This document shows positions 1 to 6,798 of a DNA stretch of 42,831 bases, piece after piece. Position numbers and translations under genes: made by a program. The stretch covers positions 1 to 42,831 of the forward strand of contig JBBECA010000019.1 in assembly GCA_040882055.1 (NCBI GenBank), written 5' to 3'. The notes below the pieces were generated by a model, which saw only the letters and a list, made by a program, of their open reading frames with translations, did no database searches and was not told where the DNA came from. The stretch's first letter is position 1. Each line of letters starts with the position of its first letter. The stretch is from Nitriliruptor sp040882055. GTDB taxonomy: Bacteria; Actinomycetota; Nitriliruptoria; Nitriliruptorales; Nitriliruptoraceae.

Positions 1-88
1 CGAGCATCTCCCCGCGCCAGTCACCGAGCTCGGCGATCCGGGCATCGATCAGCTCCGCGGGTGATGCGTCACGTGTGGCGTCCGACAT
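1..88 (-). CDS. DUF1801 family protein, N-terminal fragment
   Basis: Only the first 29 codons lie in the window (MSDATRDASPAELIDARIAE, then LGDWRGEML); the gene continues past the left edge. The wording, with a helix ending in LGDWRGEML, matches the start of small DUF1801 (YdhG-like) proteins. AGGAG sits 7 bases upstream of the ATG. It lies 63 bp after an SRPBCC gene and an ArsR gene on the same strand. That three-gene set is common in actinobacteria, where DUF1801 and SRPBCC (AHSA1-like) proteins travel with an ArsR repressor. The biochemical role of DUF1801 is unknown. The call rests on a short stretch plus context. Confidence 0.65.
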   Translation of the reverse strand, partial: MSDATRDASPAELIDARIAELGDWRGEML

Positions 89-151
89 CTCGGGGCTCCT
101 ACGGTTTTCCGGGGGAGTGGCTGGAAGACTCGTTCGGGTGGGGTGTTCGTC

Positions 152-658
152 TCACGGCGCGGCGTGGCCCCGGGTCGCGAGGTAGGTCTCGAGTCCGTCG
201 AGCTGTGCCTTGTAGCCCCACTTCATCCCGAAGGCGGCCATCTTCGCGCCGGAGCCGATCGCGGTGATGCTGATGCTGAGGTCGATGAGTGTCCGGTCGC
301 CATCGGCGGACAGGATCAGGGTGTTGGTGTGCTCGATGGTGGTCGTCTCCTCCTCGCCCTCGGTCCACGACCGGGCGTCGTACGCGAGGCGGCTGTGAGG
401 CTCGATGAGCGAGAACGTGCCGGCCATCGGCCACCGGGTGCCCGCGTACTTGCCCATCTTCTCGCCAGCTTCCATGACGACGAGGATGTCGCCGCCCACC
501 CGGAGGTCGATCTCGCAGTCGGTCACCGTGGTGTTGTCCGGGCCCCACCACTCGCGGAGCATCTCGGGTCTCGTCCACGCGTCCCAGACGGTCGCGATGG
601 GGGCGGAGTACGAGCGTTCGAAGGTGAGCTCGCGGGCCCTCCTGAACAGCGGGCGCAT
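152..658 (-). CDS. SRPBCC (AHSA1/START-like) domain protein
   Basis: A 168-residue protein with the START/Bet v1-like ligand-binding fold of the AHSA1 branch. The N-terminal strand ELTFERSYSAPIATVWDAWT, the WWGP motif shortly after it, and the C-terminal helix with KWGYKAQLDGLETYLA are characteristic. The fold binds hydrophobic ligands, but the ligand here cannot be read from sequence. I chose the ATG at 658, which has an AAGGGG ribosome site; an in-frame ATG 51 bases upstream lacks a comparable site. It sits 52 bp behind arsR and is presumably co-transcribed and repressed with it. Confidence 0.88.
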   Translation of the reverse strand: MRPLFRRARELTFERSYSAPIATVWDAWTRPEMLREWWGPDNTTVTDCEIDLRVGGDILVVMEAGEKMGKYAGTRWPMAGTFSLIEPHSRLAYDARSWTEGEEETTTIEHTNTLILSADGDRTLIDLSISITAIGSGAKMAAFGMKWGYKAQLDGLETYLATRGHAAP

Positions 659-710
659 CGTGGTGTCCCCTTCCTGCGGATGGGCTGGAGCGCCCGGCGC
701 TGCCAGCAAC

Positions 711-1067
711 TCAGGTGTGGTCCGGACGTCCGTCGCGGCGATCGGTTGCTGCCGGTCCGCCGTCCGCCGACCGCAGGAACGCGTCGAGTCGATCGAGGCG
801 CGTGTCCCACAGCCGTTCGAACGAGCCGACCCAACTGCCGATCTGCTCGAACGGCTCGGCCCGTAGGTGGTGGACCCGTCGCCGCGCCACGGGCTCGACC
901 GTCACGACCCCGGCCTCCCTCAGCACCCGCAGGTGTTTGGAGACCTGGGGCTGGCGGATGGTCAGCACACGAGCGATGTCACCCACCGAGCGCGGCTGCT
1001 CGCGGAGGAGCTCGACGATGCGCAACCGGGTGGGTTCACCGAGCGCGGCGAAGGTGGTGGCGTCCAT
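711..1067 (-). CDS. ArsR-family transcriptional repressor
   Basis: A 118-residue winged-helix regulator. It begins FAALGEPTRLRIVELL and has the recognition helix RQPQVSKHLRVLREAGVV around residues 38-55, typical of ArsR proteins. There is no CxC metal motif, so it is not an obvious metal sensor. It belongs to the branch that controls SRPBCC genes and leads such an operon. The ATG lies 7 bases after a -10 hexamer and has no ribosome site, consistent with a leaderless mRNA. A perfect palindrome overlaps its -35, so autoregulation is likely. Confidence 0.92.
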   Translation of the reverse strand: MDATTFAALGEPTRLRIVELLREQPRSVGDIARVLTIRQPQVSKHLRVLREAGVVTVEPVARRRVHHLRAEPFEQIGSWVGSFERLWDTRLDRLDAFLRSADGGPAATDRRDGRPDHT

Positions 1068-1074
1068 GCGTGGG

Positions 1075-1104
1075 ACGCTACGCCGGATGATGTATTCCTG
1101 TCAA
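1075..1104 (-). promoter_or_regulatory. sigma-70-type promoter of arsR operon, leaderless
   Basis: On the minus strand TTGACA (1104-1099), an 18-bp spacer and TAGCGT (1080-1075) lie just before the arsR ATG at 1067. The -10 hexamer ends 7 bases before the start codon, placing the transcription start at or next to the ATG. No Shine-Dalgarno is present. Confidence 0.75.
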
Positions 1105-1111
1105 GGAATAC
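1092..1111. promoter_or_regulatory. perfect palindromic operator, probably for ArsR
   Basis: GTATTCCT, 4 bp, AGGAATAC: a perfect 8-bp inverted repeat in an otherwise GC-rich region. The arsR -35 (TTGACA) spans its centre, so a bound dimer would block RNA polymerase. ArsR-family repressors bind palindromes of this kind. That this ArsR binds it is inferred from position. Confidence 0.75.
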
Positions 1112-1176
1112 GTCGGCGCGACGACGTGGGCTGGGGGATGGTGGTGCCGGCAGTTGGCGCACGACGCGGCGGTGGA

Positions 1177-2088
1177 TCAGGTGACGTCGAGGACCGCGAC
1201 GGTGAGCTCGTGCTTGTTCTGCGACAGGTGGAACAGTTGTGCACCGGGGATGGCCGCGAAGCGGGCCGCCGCCTCGTGATCGGTGACGCCCTGGAACTTC
1301 AGGGTGCAGACGAGGTTGCGGACCAGTCCCGAGTCGAGCCAGCGGGTCACGAGCTCGAACAGCCGGTCCGGGTAACAGATGATGTCGCTGCACCACCAGT
1401 CGACCTCGCCGATGTCGGTGGGGTCGATCGCGAAGGCCGATCCCTCCCACCAGATCACGTTCGGTCGCTGCTCGACGTCGGGTGCCAGCGGCGCCTTGTC
1501 GACGGCGACGACCTCGGCGCCGGTCCGGGCCAGCAGCCAGGTCCAGCCGCCAGGCGCGGCACCGAGGTCGAGGCAGCGTTCACCGGGTTGCGGTTGTCGA
1601 CGCAGCCGGGCGAAGGTCTCCCAGAGCTTCAGGTAGGCGCGGCTCGGTGGACCGTGACGGTCCTCGACGAACCGCGGCACGCCATCGGGGAACGGGCTCG
1701 AGCAGTCGGCGGCGGCCAGCACGAGGTCGCGTTCGAGCAACGTCCACGAGCCGAGCGGGGCGTCGGGTGCCACCTCGCCGAGCTCGAGCGGTCGCGCAGA
1801 GACGTGCGGGAGCTTGGCAGCCACCAGCTCGGCGCGACCACGGTGCTCCGGCGCGTACAGCGACCAGTTCCGCTGACGGTCACGCAGCTCCCGGGCGGCG
1901 TGCCCGATCGATGTGATCGGGATGCGCTCGGCCTCCCACCAGGTGTTGGCGGCCCACGCGGCGTGGACCGGCGGGCTCTCGCTCACACGCAGCCGACCGT
2001 GGCGGATGGTCACCGCGGCGCCGGCACGGGCGAGCTCCTCGTCGAGCTCCCCCTCGTACCCCTCCGGTGCGAGGTAGGCGGTGGTCAC
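1177..2088 (-). CDS. RlmM-like 23S rRNA methyltransferase (FtsJ-type)
   Basis: A 303-residue SAM-dependent methyltransferase. An N-terminal THUMP-like half precedes a Rossmann domain with SAM motif CLDLGAAPGGWTWLL and AVDKAPL at strand 2. Downstream are DWWCSDI and NLVCTLKFQG, matching the acidic and lysine positions of FtsJ/RlmM enzymes. RlmM 2'-O-methylates a cytidine of 23S rRNA (C2498 in E. coli). The homologue here is shorter than the enterobacterial enzyme, so the exact target is inferred. I chose GTG at 2088 for its GAGGAG site; an in-frame start 51 bases upstream has none. Confidence 0.82.
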   Translation of the reverse strand: MTTAYLAPEGYEGELDEELARAGAAVTIRHGRLRVSESPPVHAAWAANTWWEAERIPITSIGHAARELRDRQRNWSLYAPEHRGRAELVAAKLPHVSARPLELGEVAPDAPLGSWTLLERDLVLAAADCSSPFPDGVPRFVEDRHGPPSRAYLKLWETFARLRRQPQPGERCLDLGAAPGGWTWLLARTGAEVVAVDKAPLAPDVEQRPNVIWWEGSAFAIDPTDIGEVDWWCSDIICYPDRLFELVTRWLDSGLVRNLVCTLKFQGVTDHEAAARFAAIPGAQLFHLSQNKHELTVAVLDVT

Positions 2089-2131
2089 GCGGTGCTCCTC
2101 GGTTCGTCGCAGCTGGCGCGGACGTGTAGTC

Positions 2132-2156
2132 GAGCACACGGAAACCCCCGTGCTCG
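2132..2156. other. imperfect inverted repeat between divergent genes
   Basis: GAGCACACGG, a short A/C loop and CCGTGCTC can form a small stem. It lies between the divergent starts of the methyltransferase (2088) and the DUF6351 gene (2230). It may be an operator or 5' leader structure. No clear promoter hexamers were found beside it. Confidence 0.35.
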
Positions 2157-2229
2157 CCGTACCTGGCAGGAGGTGGGGCCCCGTCCGGCGAACACCGGGG
2201 CGTCGGACCCCTCAGCCCCGGAGCTGCTC

Positions 2230-4689
2230 GTGCGTCGATCCTCGTCCCTCATCACGGCACTCGGTGTCGCCCTCGCTACCGCGTTGCCGTCGGCCGCGGT
2301 CGCTCAGTCTGGCCCCGCGGGGGACACCGCCACCGCCACCGACGTGGTCACCATCGAGGTGGCCTCGGGGCGTGGCGATCTGGTCACCGGCGGCGATGTG
2401 CTCCTCCGCCTCGCCGCACCCGATGGTGCGGACGTCGCCGAGCTCGAGGTCACCGACGACGGCCGTGACGTCACGGACGTCTTCTCGACCCAAACCGATG
2501 GGACGGCGCTCGGTCTCGTCACGGGTCTCGACCTCGGGGTGAACGTGATCTCGGCGGAACTGCCCGACGGCCGGGGCGCCAGCATCACCCTGACCAACGC
2601 GCCGCAGGCCGGTCCGGTCTTCTCGGGTCCGCTCATCGAGCCGTGGACCTGCACCAACGGCTCGGATGCAGCGGACTGCAGCCAGGAACCGACCGTCACC
2701 TACCACTACCGGTCCACGGATCCGGTCGAGACCGTGATCCCGCCCCTCACCGCGGCGGGACAGCAGGTCACCACCACCCTGCAGCCCTACGACCCCGCCG
2801 ACCCACCGTCCGACGTGGCGACGACCACGACCGACGACGGCGAGGAGGTGCCGTTCATCGTCCGCGAGGAGATCGGCTACAGCCTCCGCGATCAGTACCG
2901 CATCGCCGCGCTGTGGGACCCGGCGCAGGGGGAGCGGCCGGACCCGACGGCCGGGACCCCGGGCTACGCCAACAAGCTCGTCCTGACCCACGGTCAGAGC
3001 TGCGATACCTCCTACGAGTCCGGGACCGCGCCGACGGTCCTGTTCGACGACGCGCTCTCGCAGGGCTTCGCGGTCGCCAGCCACGCGCTCGACCACGCCG
3101 GCCACAACTGCAACCTCGTGACCCAGGCCGAGTCGTTGGTCCTGACCAAGGAGATGGTCGCCGAACGCTTCGGTCCGATCCGCTACACGATCGGCAGCGG
3201 CTGCAGCGGCGGGAGCCTCGTACAGCAGCAGGTCGCCAACGCCTACCCGGGCGTCTACCAGGGCATCACGCCGCAGTGCAGCTTCACCGACGCGTGGAGC
3301 TCGGCCCAGCAGTACATCGACTACGTCGGGCTGCGCAGCTACTTCGAGGGCCCTGGCAGCCTCGAGAGCGGCATCCTGCCCGCCCAGTGGCCGAGCATCT
3401 TCGGGCACCTGAACCCGGCCAACCACATCACCTTCACCGAGGCGATCCCCAACAGCGGCGACCCATCGCGCCCCTGCCCCGGGGTCGCCGAGGAGGACGT
3501 CTACAGCGCCGACAACCCGGACGGTGTGCGGTGCTCGTTCCAGGACTACATGCGCAACGTCTTCGGGGTCGACGAGGAGGGCAAGGCGCGGCGGCCGATC
3601 AGCAACGTCGGTGTGCAGTACGGCCTGTCGGGCCTGCTCGCCTTCCTCGAGAACGACGTCTCCGATCCGACCCGCCCGCCGCTGACGACGGCGCAGTTCG
3701 CCGCGCTCAACGCTGGGGTCGGCGGCTATGACATCGACTTCGAGCCCACGGCGGAACGAACCCAGGCGGACCCGATCGCGCAGGAACGCGTCTACCGCAG
3801 CGGTGCCGTGAACACCGGCGCGCACCTCGACGAGGTCGCGATCATCGACCTCGGTGGCCCCGAGCCGGGAGCGTTCCACGACGTCTACCGCAAGTACTCG
3901 ATGCGTGACCGCCTCATCCGTGAGCACGGCACCGCCGACAACCAGGTGTTCTGGGAGGGCCAGACGCCGCTGCTCGGTGACGTCTCGTTCGTCGACGACT
4001 CGATCCGTGCGATGGACGAGTGGCTCGCCGTGGTCGAGGCGGACACGCGCGACGTGCCGCTCGCGCAGAAGATCATCGAGGCCAAGGACGAGGCGGGGAT
4101 CGCCGAACGGTGCGTCGGCGCCGACGGGATCGACGTCCCGCTCGAGGTGTGCGACGCCACCGTCGACCCGACCATCTTCTCCGCACCGCGTATCGAGGCC
4201 GGCGGCGGCGACGAGATCGTCGGGTTCACCGACGACACCCTCGACTGCCAGCGGATGCCGCTCGAGGACTTCGACTACGCGGGGCGGTCCTTCACCGAGG
4301 TGTTCACCGCCGACGAGCAGGTGACGCTCCGGGAGACCTTCCCCGACGGGGTGTGCGACTACTCGCGCCCAGGCCATGGTTCCCAACCGGCGGTCACCTG
4401 GCTCACCTACCAGGACGAGGACGGCGAGGTCATCTACGGCGGCAGCCCGATGGGGCCAGCACCGGTCTCGGTCGCCTACGGCGCTGCGCCCGCGCGGCAG
4501 GGGCCGCCGGCTGCGACGCCACCGACCGACACGCTGGTGGACCGGACGCCGGCCACACCGGGGCGCCCGGCCACCGCGATCCGTCCTGCGGCTGCGAACC
4601 TGCCGGCGACGGGGCCAGCGGCCACGACCGTTGCGGCCCCGTTGACGCTGCTCGGCGGTGCTTGGGTGCTCCGGCGTCGCACGGCCTGA
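2230..4689 (+). CDS. secreted DUF6351 family protein with LPATG C-terminus
   Basis: An 819-residue exported protein. Residues 1-26 form a signal peptide (VRRSSSLITALGVALATALP, ending AVA before Q). An Ig-like N-terminal part (LVTGGDVLLRL, NGRDVT-like motifs) is followed by an alpha/beta-hydrolase-like core with IGSGCSGGS, the Ser at about 326, resembling the nucleophile elbow of tannase/feruloyl-esterase relatives. This is the layout of DUF6351, whose substrate is unknown. Near the end a Pro/Ala/Thr linker leads to LPATG (791-795), a hydrophobic stretch and RRR, a sortase signal. GTG at 2230 is chosen because the frame is open far upstream but only this start gives a signal peptide. Confidence 0.85.
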   Translation: MRRSSSLITALGVALATALPSAAVAQSGPAGDTATATDVVTIEVASGRGDLVTGGDVLLRLAAPDGADVAELEVTDDGRDVTDVFSTQTDGTALGLVTGLDLGVNVISAELPDGRGASITLTNAPQAGPVFSGPLIEPWTCTNGSDAADCSQEPTVTYHYRSTDPVETVIPPLTAAGQQVTTTLQPYDPADPPSDVATTTTDDGEEVPFIVREEIGYSLRDQYRIAALWDPAQGERPDPTAGTPGYANKLVLTHGQSCDTSYESGTAPTVLFDDALSQGFAVASHALDHAGHNCNLVTQAESLVLTKEMVAERFGPIRYTIGSGCSGGSLVQQQVANAYPGVYQGITPQCSFTDAWSSAQQYIDYVGLRSYFEGPGSLESGILPAQWPSIFGHLNPANHITFTEAIPNSGDPSRPCPGVAEEDVYSADNPDGVRCSFQDYMRNVFGVDEEGKARRPISNVGVQYGLSGLLAFLENDVSDPTRPPLTTAQFAALNAGVGGYDIDFEPTAERTQADPIAQERVYRSGAVNTGAHLDEVAIIDLGGPEPGAFHDVYRKYSMRDRLIREHGTADNQVFWEGQTPLLGDVSFVDDSIRAMDEWLAVVEADTRDVPLAQKIIEAKDEAGIAERCVGADGIDVPLEVCDATVDPTIFSAPRIEAGGGDEIVGFTDDTLDCQRMPLEDFDYAGRSFTEVFTADEQVTLRETFPDGVCDYSRPGHGSQPAVTWLTYQDEDGEVIYGGSPMGPAPVSVAYGAAPARQGPPAATPPTDTLVDRTPATPGRPATAIRPAAANLPATGPAATTVAAPLTLLGGAWVLRRRTA

Positions 4690-4695
4690 GCGACA

Positions 4696-4750
4696 CGGGG
4701 CGCTCGGCCGGCTAACGGAACGAGAACAGGGGCGGCAGCACGACCACGAC
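4696..4750. repeat. 55-bp copy left of assembly gap 1
   Basis: These 55 bases recur exactly at 4851-4905, on the other side of the 100-N run. They repeat the 3' end of the minus-strand membrane protein gene. This is the signature of two contigs sharing a k-mer-length overlap that a scaffolder joined with Ns instead of merging. Confidence 0.9.
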
Positions 4751-4850
4751 NNNNNNNNNNNNNNNNNNNNNNNNNNNNNNNNNNNNNNNNNNNNNNNNNN
4801 NNNNNNNNNNNNNNNNNNNNNNNNNNNNNNNNNNNNNNNNNNNNNNNNNN
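4751..4850. other. assembly gap, 100 N
   Basis: Exactly 100 unknown bases. Because both flanks carry the same 55 bp, the true distance is probably -55, meaning no missing sequence. The stop codons of the convergent DUF6351 and membrane protein genes would then lie about 20 bp apart. Confidence 0.95.
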
Positions 4851-4905
4851 CGGGGCGCTCGGCCGGCTAACGGAACGAGAACAGGGGCGGCAGCACGACC
4901 ACGAC
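4851..4905. repeat. 55-bp copy right of assembly gap 1
   Basis: Identical to 4696-4750. This copy is continuous with the rest of the membrane protein gene and is the one to keep when the gap is collapsed. Confidence 0.9.
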
Positions 4906-6213
4906 GGCGGCCGTCCAGGCGGCGAAGGTGGGCAGGTAGGCCGTCTGCCACCGTTCGAGCCGGTGGTGACCGTGCGCACCGATGAGGAACCGGCTCGACA
5001 ACCACGCCGCTCCGGCGAGGTTCACCAACAGCAGCAGGTTGAGACCCAGCGCGGCGGTCCGGTTCGGCGTGAACCCGAGCTCGCTGATACGCGCGACCAT
5101 CATGCCGAGCACCATCAGGTTGAGCGCGAGCGCGCCGAGCACGGCGACCAACTGGATGCGGTCCATCCACCCGGGCGGCTGGTCGGGGTCGCGTGCCGAC
5201 ATGCCGTAGAGGACGAGGCCGAGGACGACCACCATGAGCGCGTCGAACACCGCGAGCACTTCGCGATCGAACGCGCCACCGACTCCGGTGACGGCGTAGA
5301 TGACCGCGGCGAGGACCAGCATCAACGCGAACAGCGGCGTGAAGATCATCGTCAGCACCGGGGCCATGTTCTCCACGACCCGCTGCTTGGACTCGACCAG
5401 CCACGCGGCCACGACCACGGCGCCGGCGGCACCGACGGGGAGCACCCACTCGACGACCCGCTCGCTGTCGATGCCCGCGGGCTCCAGGATCGCCACCGTC
5501 AGGCCCATCAGCACGCCGCCGCCGAGCGCGATCAGGACGTAGTAGATGAGCCACTCACCCGTGAACCGGACGAAGTCCATGCGTCGGTCGCGGGAGCGGA
5601 TCGCACCACCCATGTAGGGGTAGGCGACGGCGAACCACAGAAGCACCGGCAGGTGCGCCGCGGCCAGCAGGCCCGTGCTCGAGCTCTCCCCTCCGAAGGG
5701 GTACAGGTTGATCGCCAGCGCTCCGAGCGCGACGGGGGCCGCACCGAACAGCCACTGGCGTCCCGTCAGCTCGCGACGCCACGCGAAGTACCCCGCGAGG
5801 AACGGCAGCACGAACAGTGCGGCGTTGCGCAAGAGCCACCACGGCTCCCCAGCGGTGAACCCGGCGAGCAGCCGGGCCACCTGGACGGTGGCTTCCGCTC
5901 CGATGGCGAACGCCAGGGCGGGTACGAGTCCGCCGGACGCGAAGGAGCGTGCCTCGCCGCCGCCGAGCACGAGCTGCTTCCACAACCGGTCGCTGTGCTC
6001 GCGGGCGTACTCGCGGGCGACCTCATCCAGGTTGCCGATGCGCTTGACGGCGATCAGGAACGCCTCGTCCTCGCTCAACCCGGCCGCGTCGAGATCGGCG
6101 ACCTGATCGCGCAGGTGCGCCTCCAGCTCGTCGACGTCGCGGCGGTCCACCGCAGGGCTGCGTTCGACGAAGGCACGCCACTCGGCGATCTCGGCCTCGA
6201 GGTCGGCCACCAT
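4867..6213 (-). CDS. permease-prefix-domain multi-pass membrane protein
   Basis: A 448-residue protein. Its soluble N-terminal 80 residues (EIAEWRAFVERSP, VDELEAHLRDQVADLDAAGL, EDEAFLIAVKRIGNLDEVAREYA) match the permease prefix domain seen next to PadR regulators. About ten hydrophobic segments follow (for example ALFVLPFLAGYFAW, VVVAAWLV, LALNLMVLGMMV). Function is unknown. PadR-linked members are thought to respond to membrane stress. Its ATG overlaps the padR stop by one base (TGATG), so translation is coupled. The 3' end adjoins assembly gap 1. Confidence 0.8.
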   Translation of the reverse strand: MVADLEAEIAEWRAFVERSPAVDRRDVDELEAHLRDQVADLDAAGLSEDEAFLIAVKRIGNLDEVAREYAREHSDRLWKQLVLGGGEARSFASGGLVPALAFAIGAEATVQVARLLAGFTAGEPWWLLRNAALFVLPFLAGYFAWRRELTGRQWLFGAAPVALGALAINLYPFGGESSSTGLLAAAHLPVLLWFAVAYPYMGGAIRSRDRRMDFVRFTGEWLIYYVLIALGGGVLMGLTVAILEPAGIDSERVVEWVLPVGAAGAVVVAAWLVESKQRVVENMAPVLTMIFTPLFALMLVLAAVIYAVTGVGGAFDREVLAVFDALMVVVLGLVLYGMSARDPDQPPGWMDRIQLVAVLGALALNLMVLGMMVARISELGFTPNRTAALGLNLLLLVNLAGAAWLSSRFLIGAHGHHRLERWQTAYLPTFAAWTAAVVVVLPPLFSFR

Positions 6214-6563
6214 CAGGCCCTCCCGGGCAGGAGATCCCCGCCGCCCCACGCGTCCCCGAGGGTGCGGGCGACGGTGAGCCACTGGCGCTTGTGTTCGGCG
6301 AGGGCTGCCCGGCCCTCGTCGGTGATCGCGTAGTACTTCCGACGCCGCCCCTCGTCCGGACTGCGCCACTCGGGGGTCACGTAGCCGAGCCGCTGCAGGC
6401 GGTGGAGGAGGGGGTAGAGCATCCCGTCGGTCCACTCGAGTTCGCCCTCGGAGACCTCGCGGACACGCTTGAGGATCGCGTAGCCGTAGCTCTCCCCCTC
6501 GGCGAGGATGGCGAGGACGAGGGGGGTGGCCGAGGCGGCCACGAGGTCCTTGTCGATGTGCAC
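6213..6563 (-). CDS. PadR-family transcriptional regulator
   Basis: A 116-residue winged-helix protein of the short PadR class: VHIDKDLVAASATPLVLAIL, ESYGYAILKRVREVS, TDGMLYPLLHRLQRLGYV, and the wing GRRRKYYAITDEGRAAL. The usual small C-terminal helix (LAEHKRQWLTVARTL) forms the dimer interface. GTG at 6563 is chosen for its GAGGAG ribosome site and family-typical start; an ATG 33 bases upstream has no site. It leads a two-gene operon with the membrane protein behind it. Such PadRs usually repress their own operon. Confidence 0.93.
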   Translation of the reverse strand: MHIDKDLVAASATPLVLAILAEGESYGYAILKRVREVSEGELEWTDGMLYPLLHRLQRLGYVTPEWRSPDEGRRRKYYAITDEGRAALAEHKRQWLTVARTLGDAWGGGDLLPGRA

Positions 6564-6592
6564 GTCGAGGCTCCTCGGTCGCGATGTCGCAC

Positions 6593-6658
6593 ACATAGAA
6601 GCACAAGGTGCATAGAACTACAAGGTACGAAGAACTACAAGGTGAAGGACTGCAAGGT
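6593..6658 (-). repeat. 17-bp tandem repeat upstream of padR, four units
   Basis: Reading the minus strand, four units each beginning ACCTTG start at 6658, 6643, 6626 and 6609 (15, 17, 17 and 17 bp). Consensus is ACCTTGTAGTTCTTCGT. The stretch is clearly AT-richer than its surroundings and lies 30-95 bases before the padR start. One unit pair also gives TTGTAG, 17 bp, TTCTAT, a plausible promoter. The repeats may be an operator array for PadR. Confidence 0.75.
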
Positions 6659-6798
6659 ACGAAGAACGACGAGTTTCGTAGGGTTCCGAGGTGCGTAGGT
6701 CCTCGAGGTGCTGCATCACCGAGCGTGGGCCGTGGGCTGCACGACGACGAGCGGCCGCCCCGGGTGGGGCGACCGCTCGTGTGGAGGTGGTGCGTGGA

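Noticed and set aside
715..2229. The frame of the DUF6351 gene is open for another 505 codons upstream.
   Set aside because: It runs antisense through arsR and the RlmM-like gene, its residues look like frame noise, and a proper signal peptide begins only at 2230.
2212..4386. A 724-codon open frame antisense to the DUF6351 gene.
   Set aside because: High GC keeps antisense frames open; it is rich in Arg, Val, Asp and Gly with no motif, while the plus strand encodes a coherent protein.
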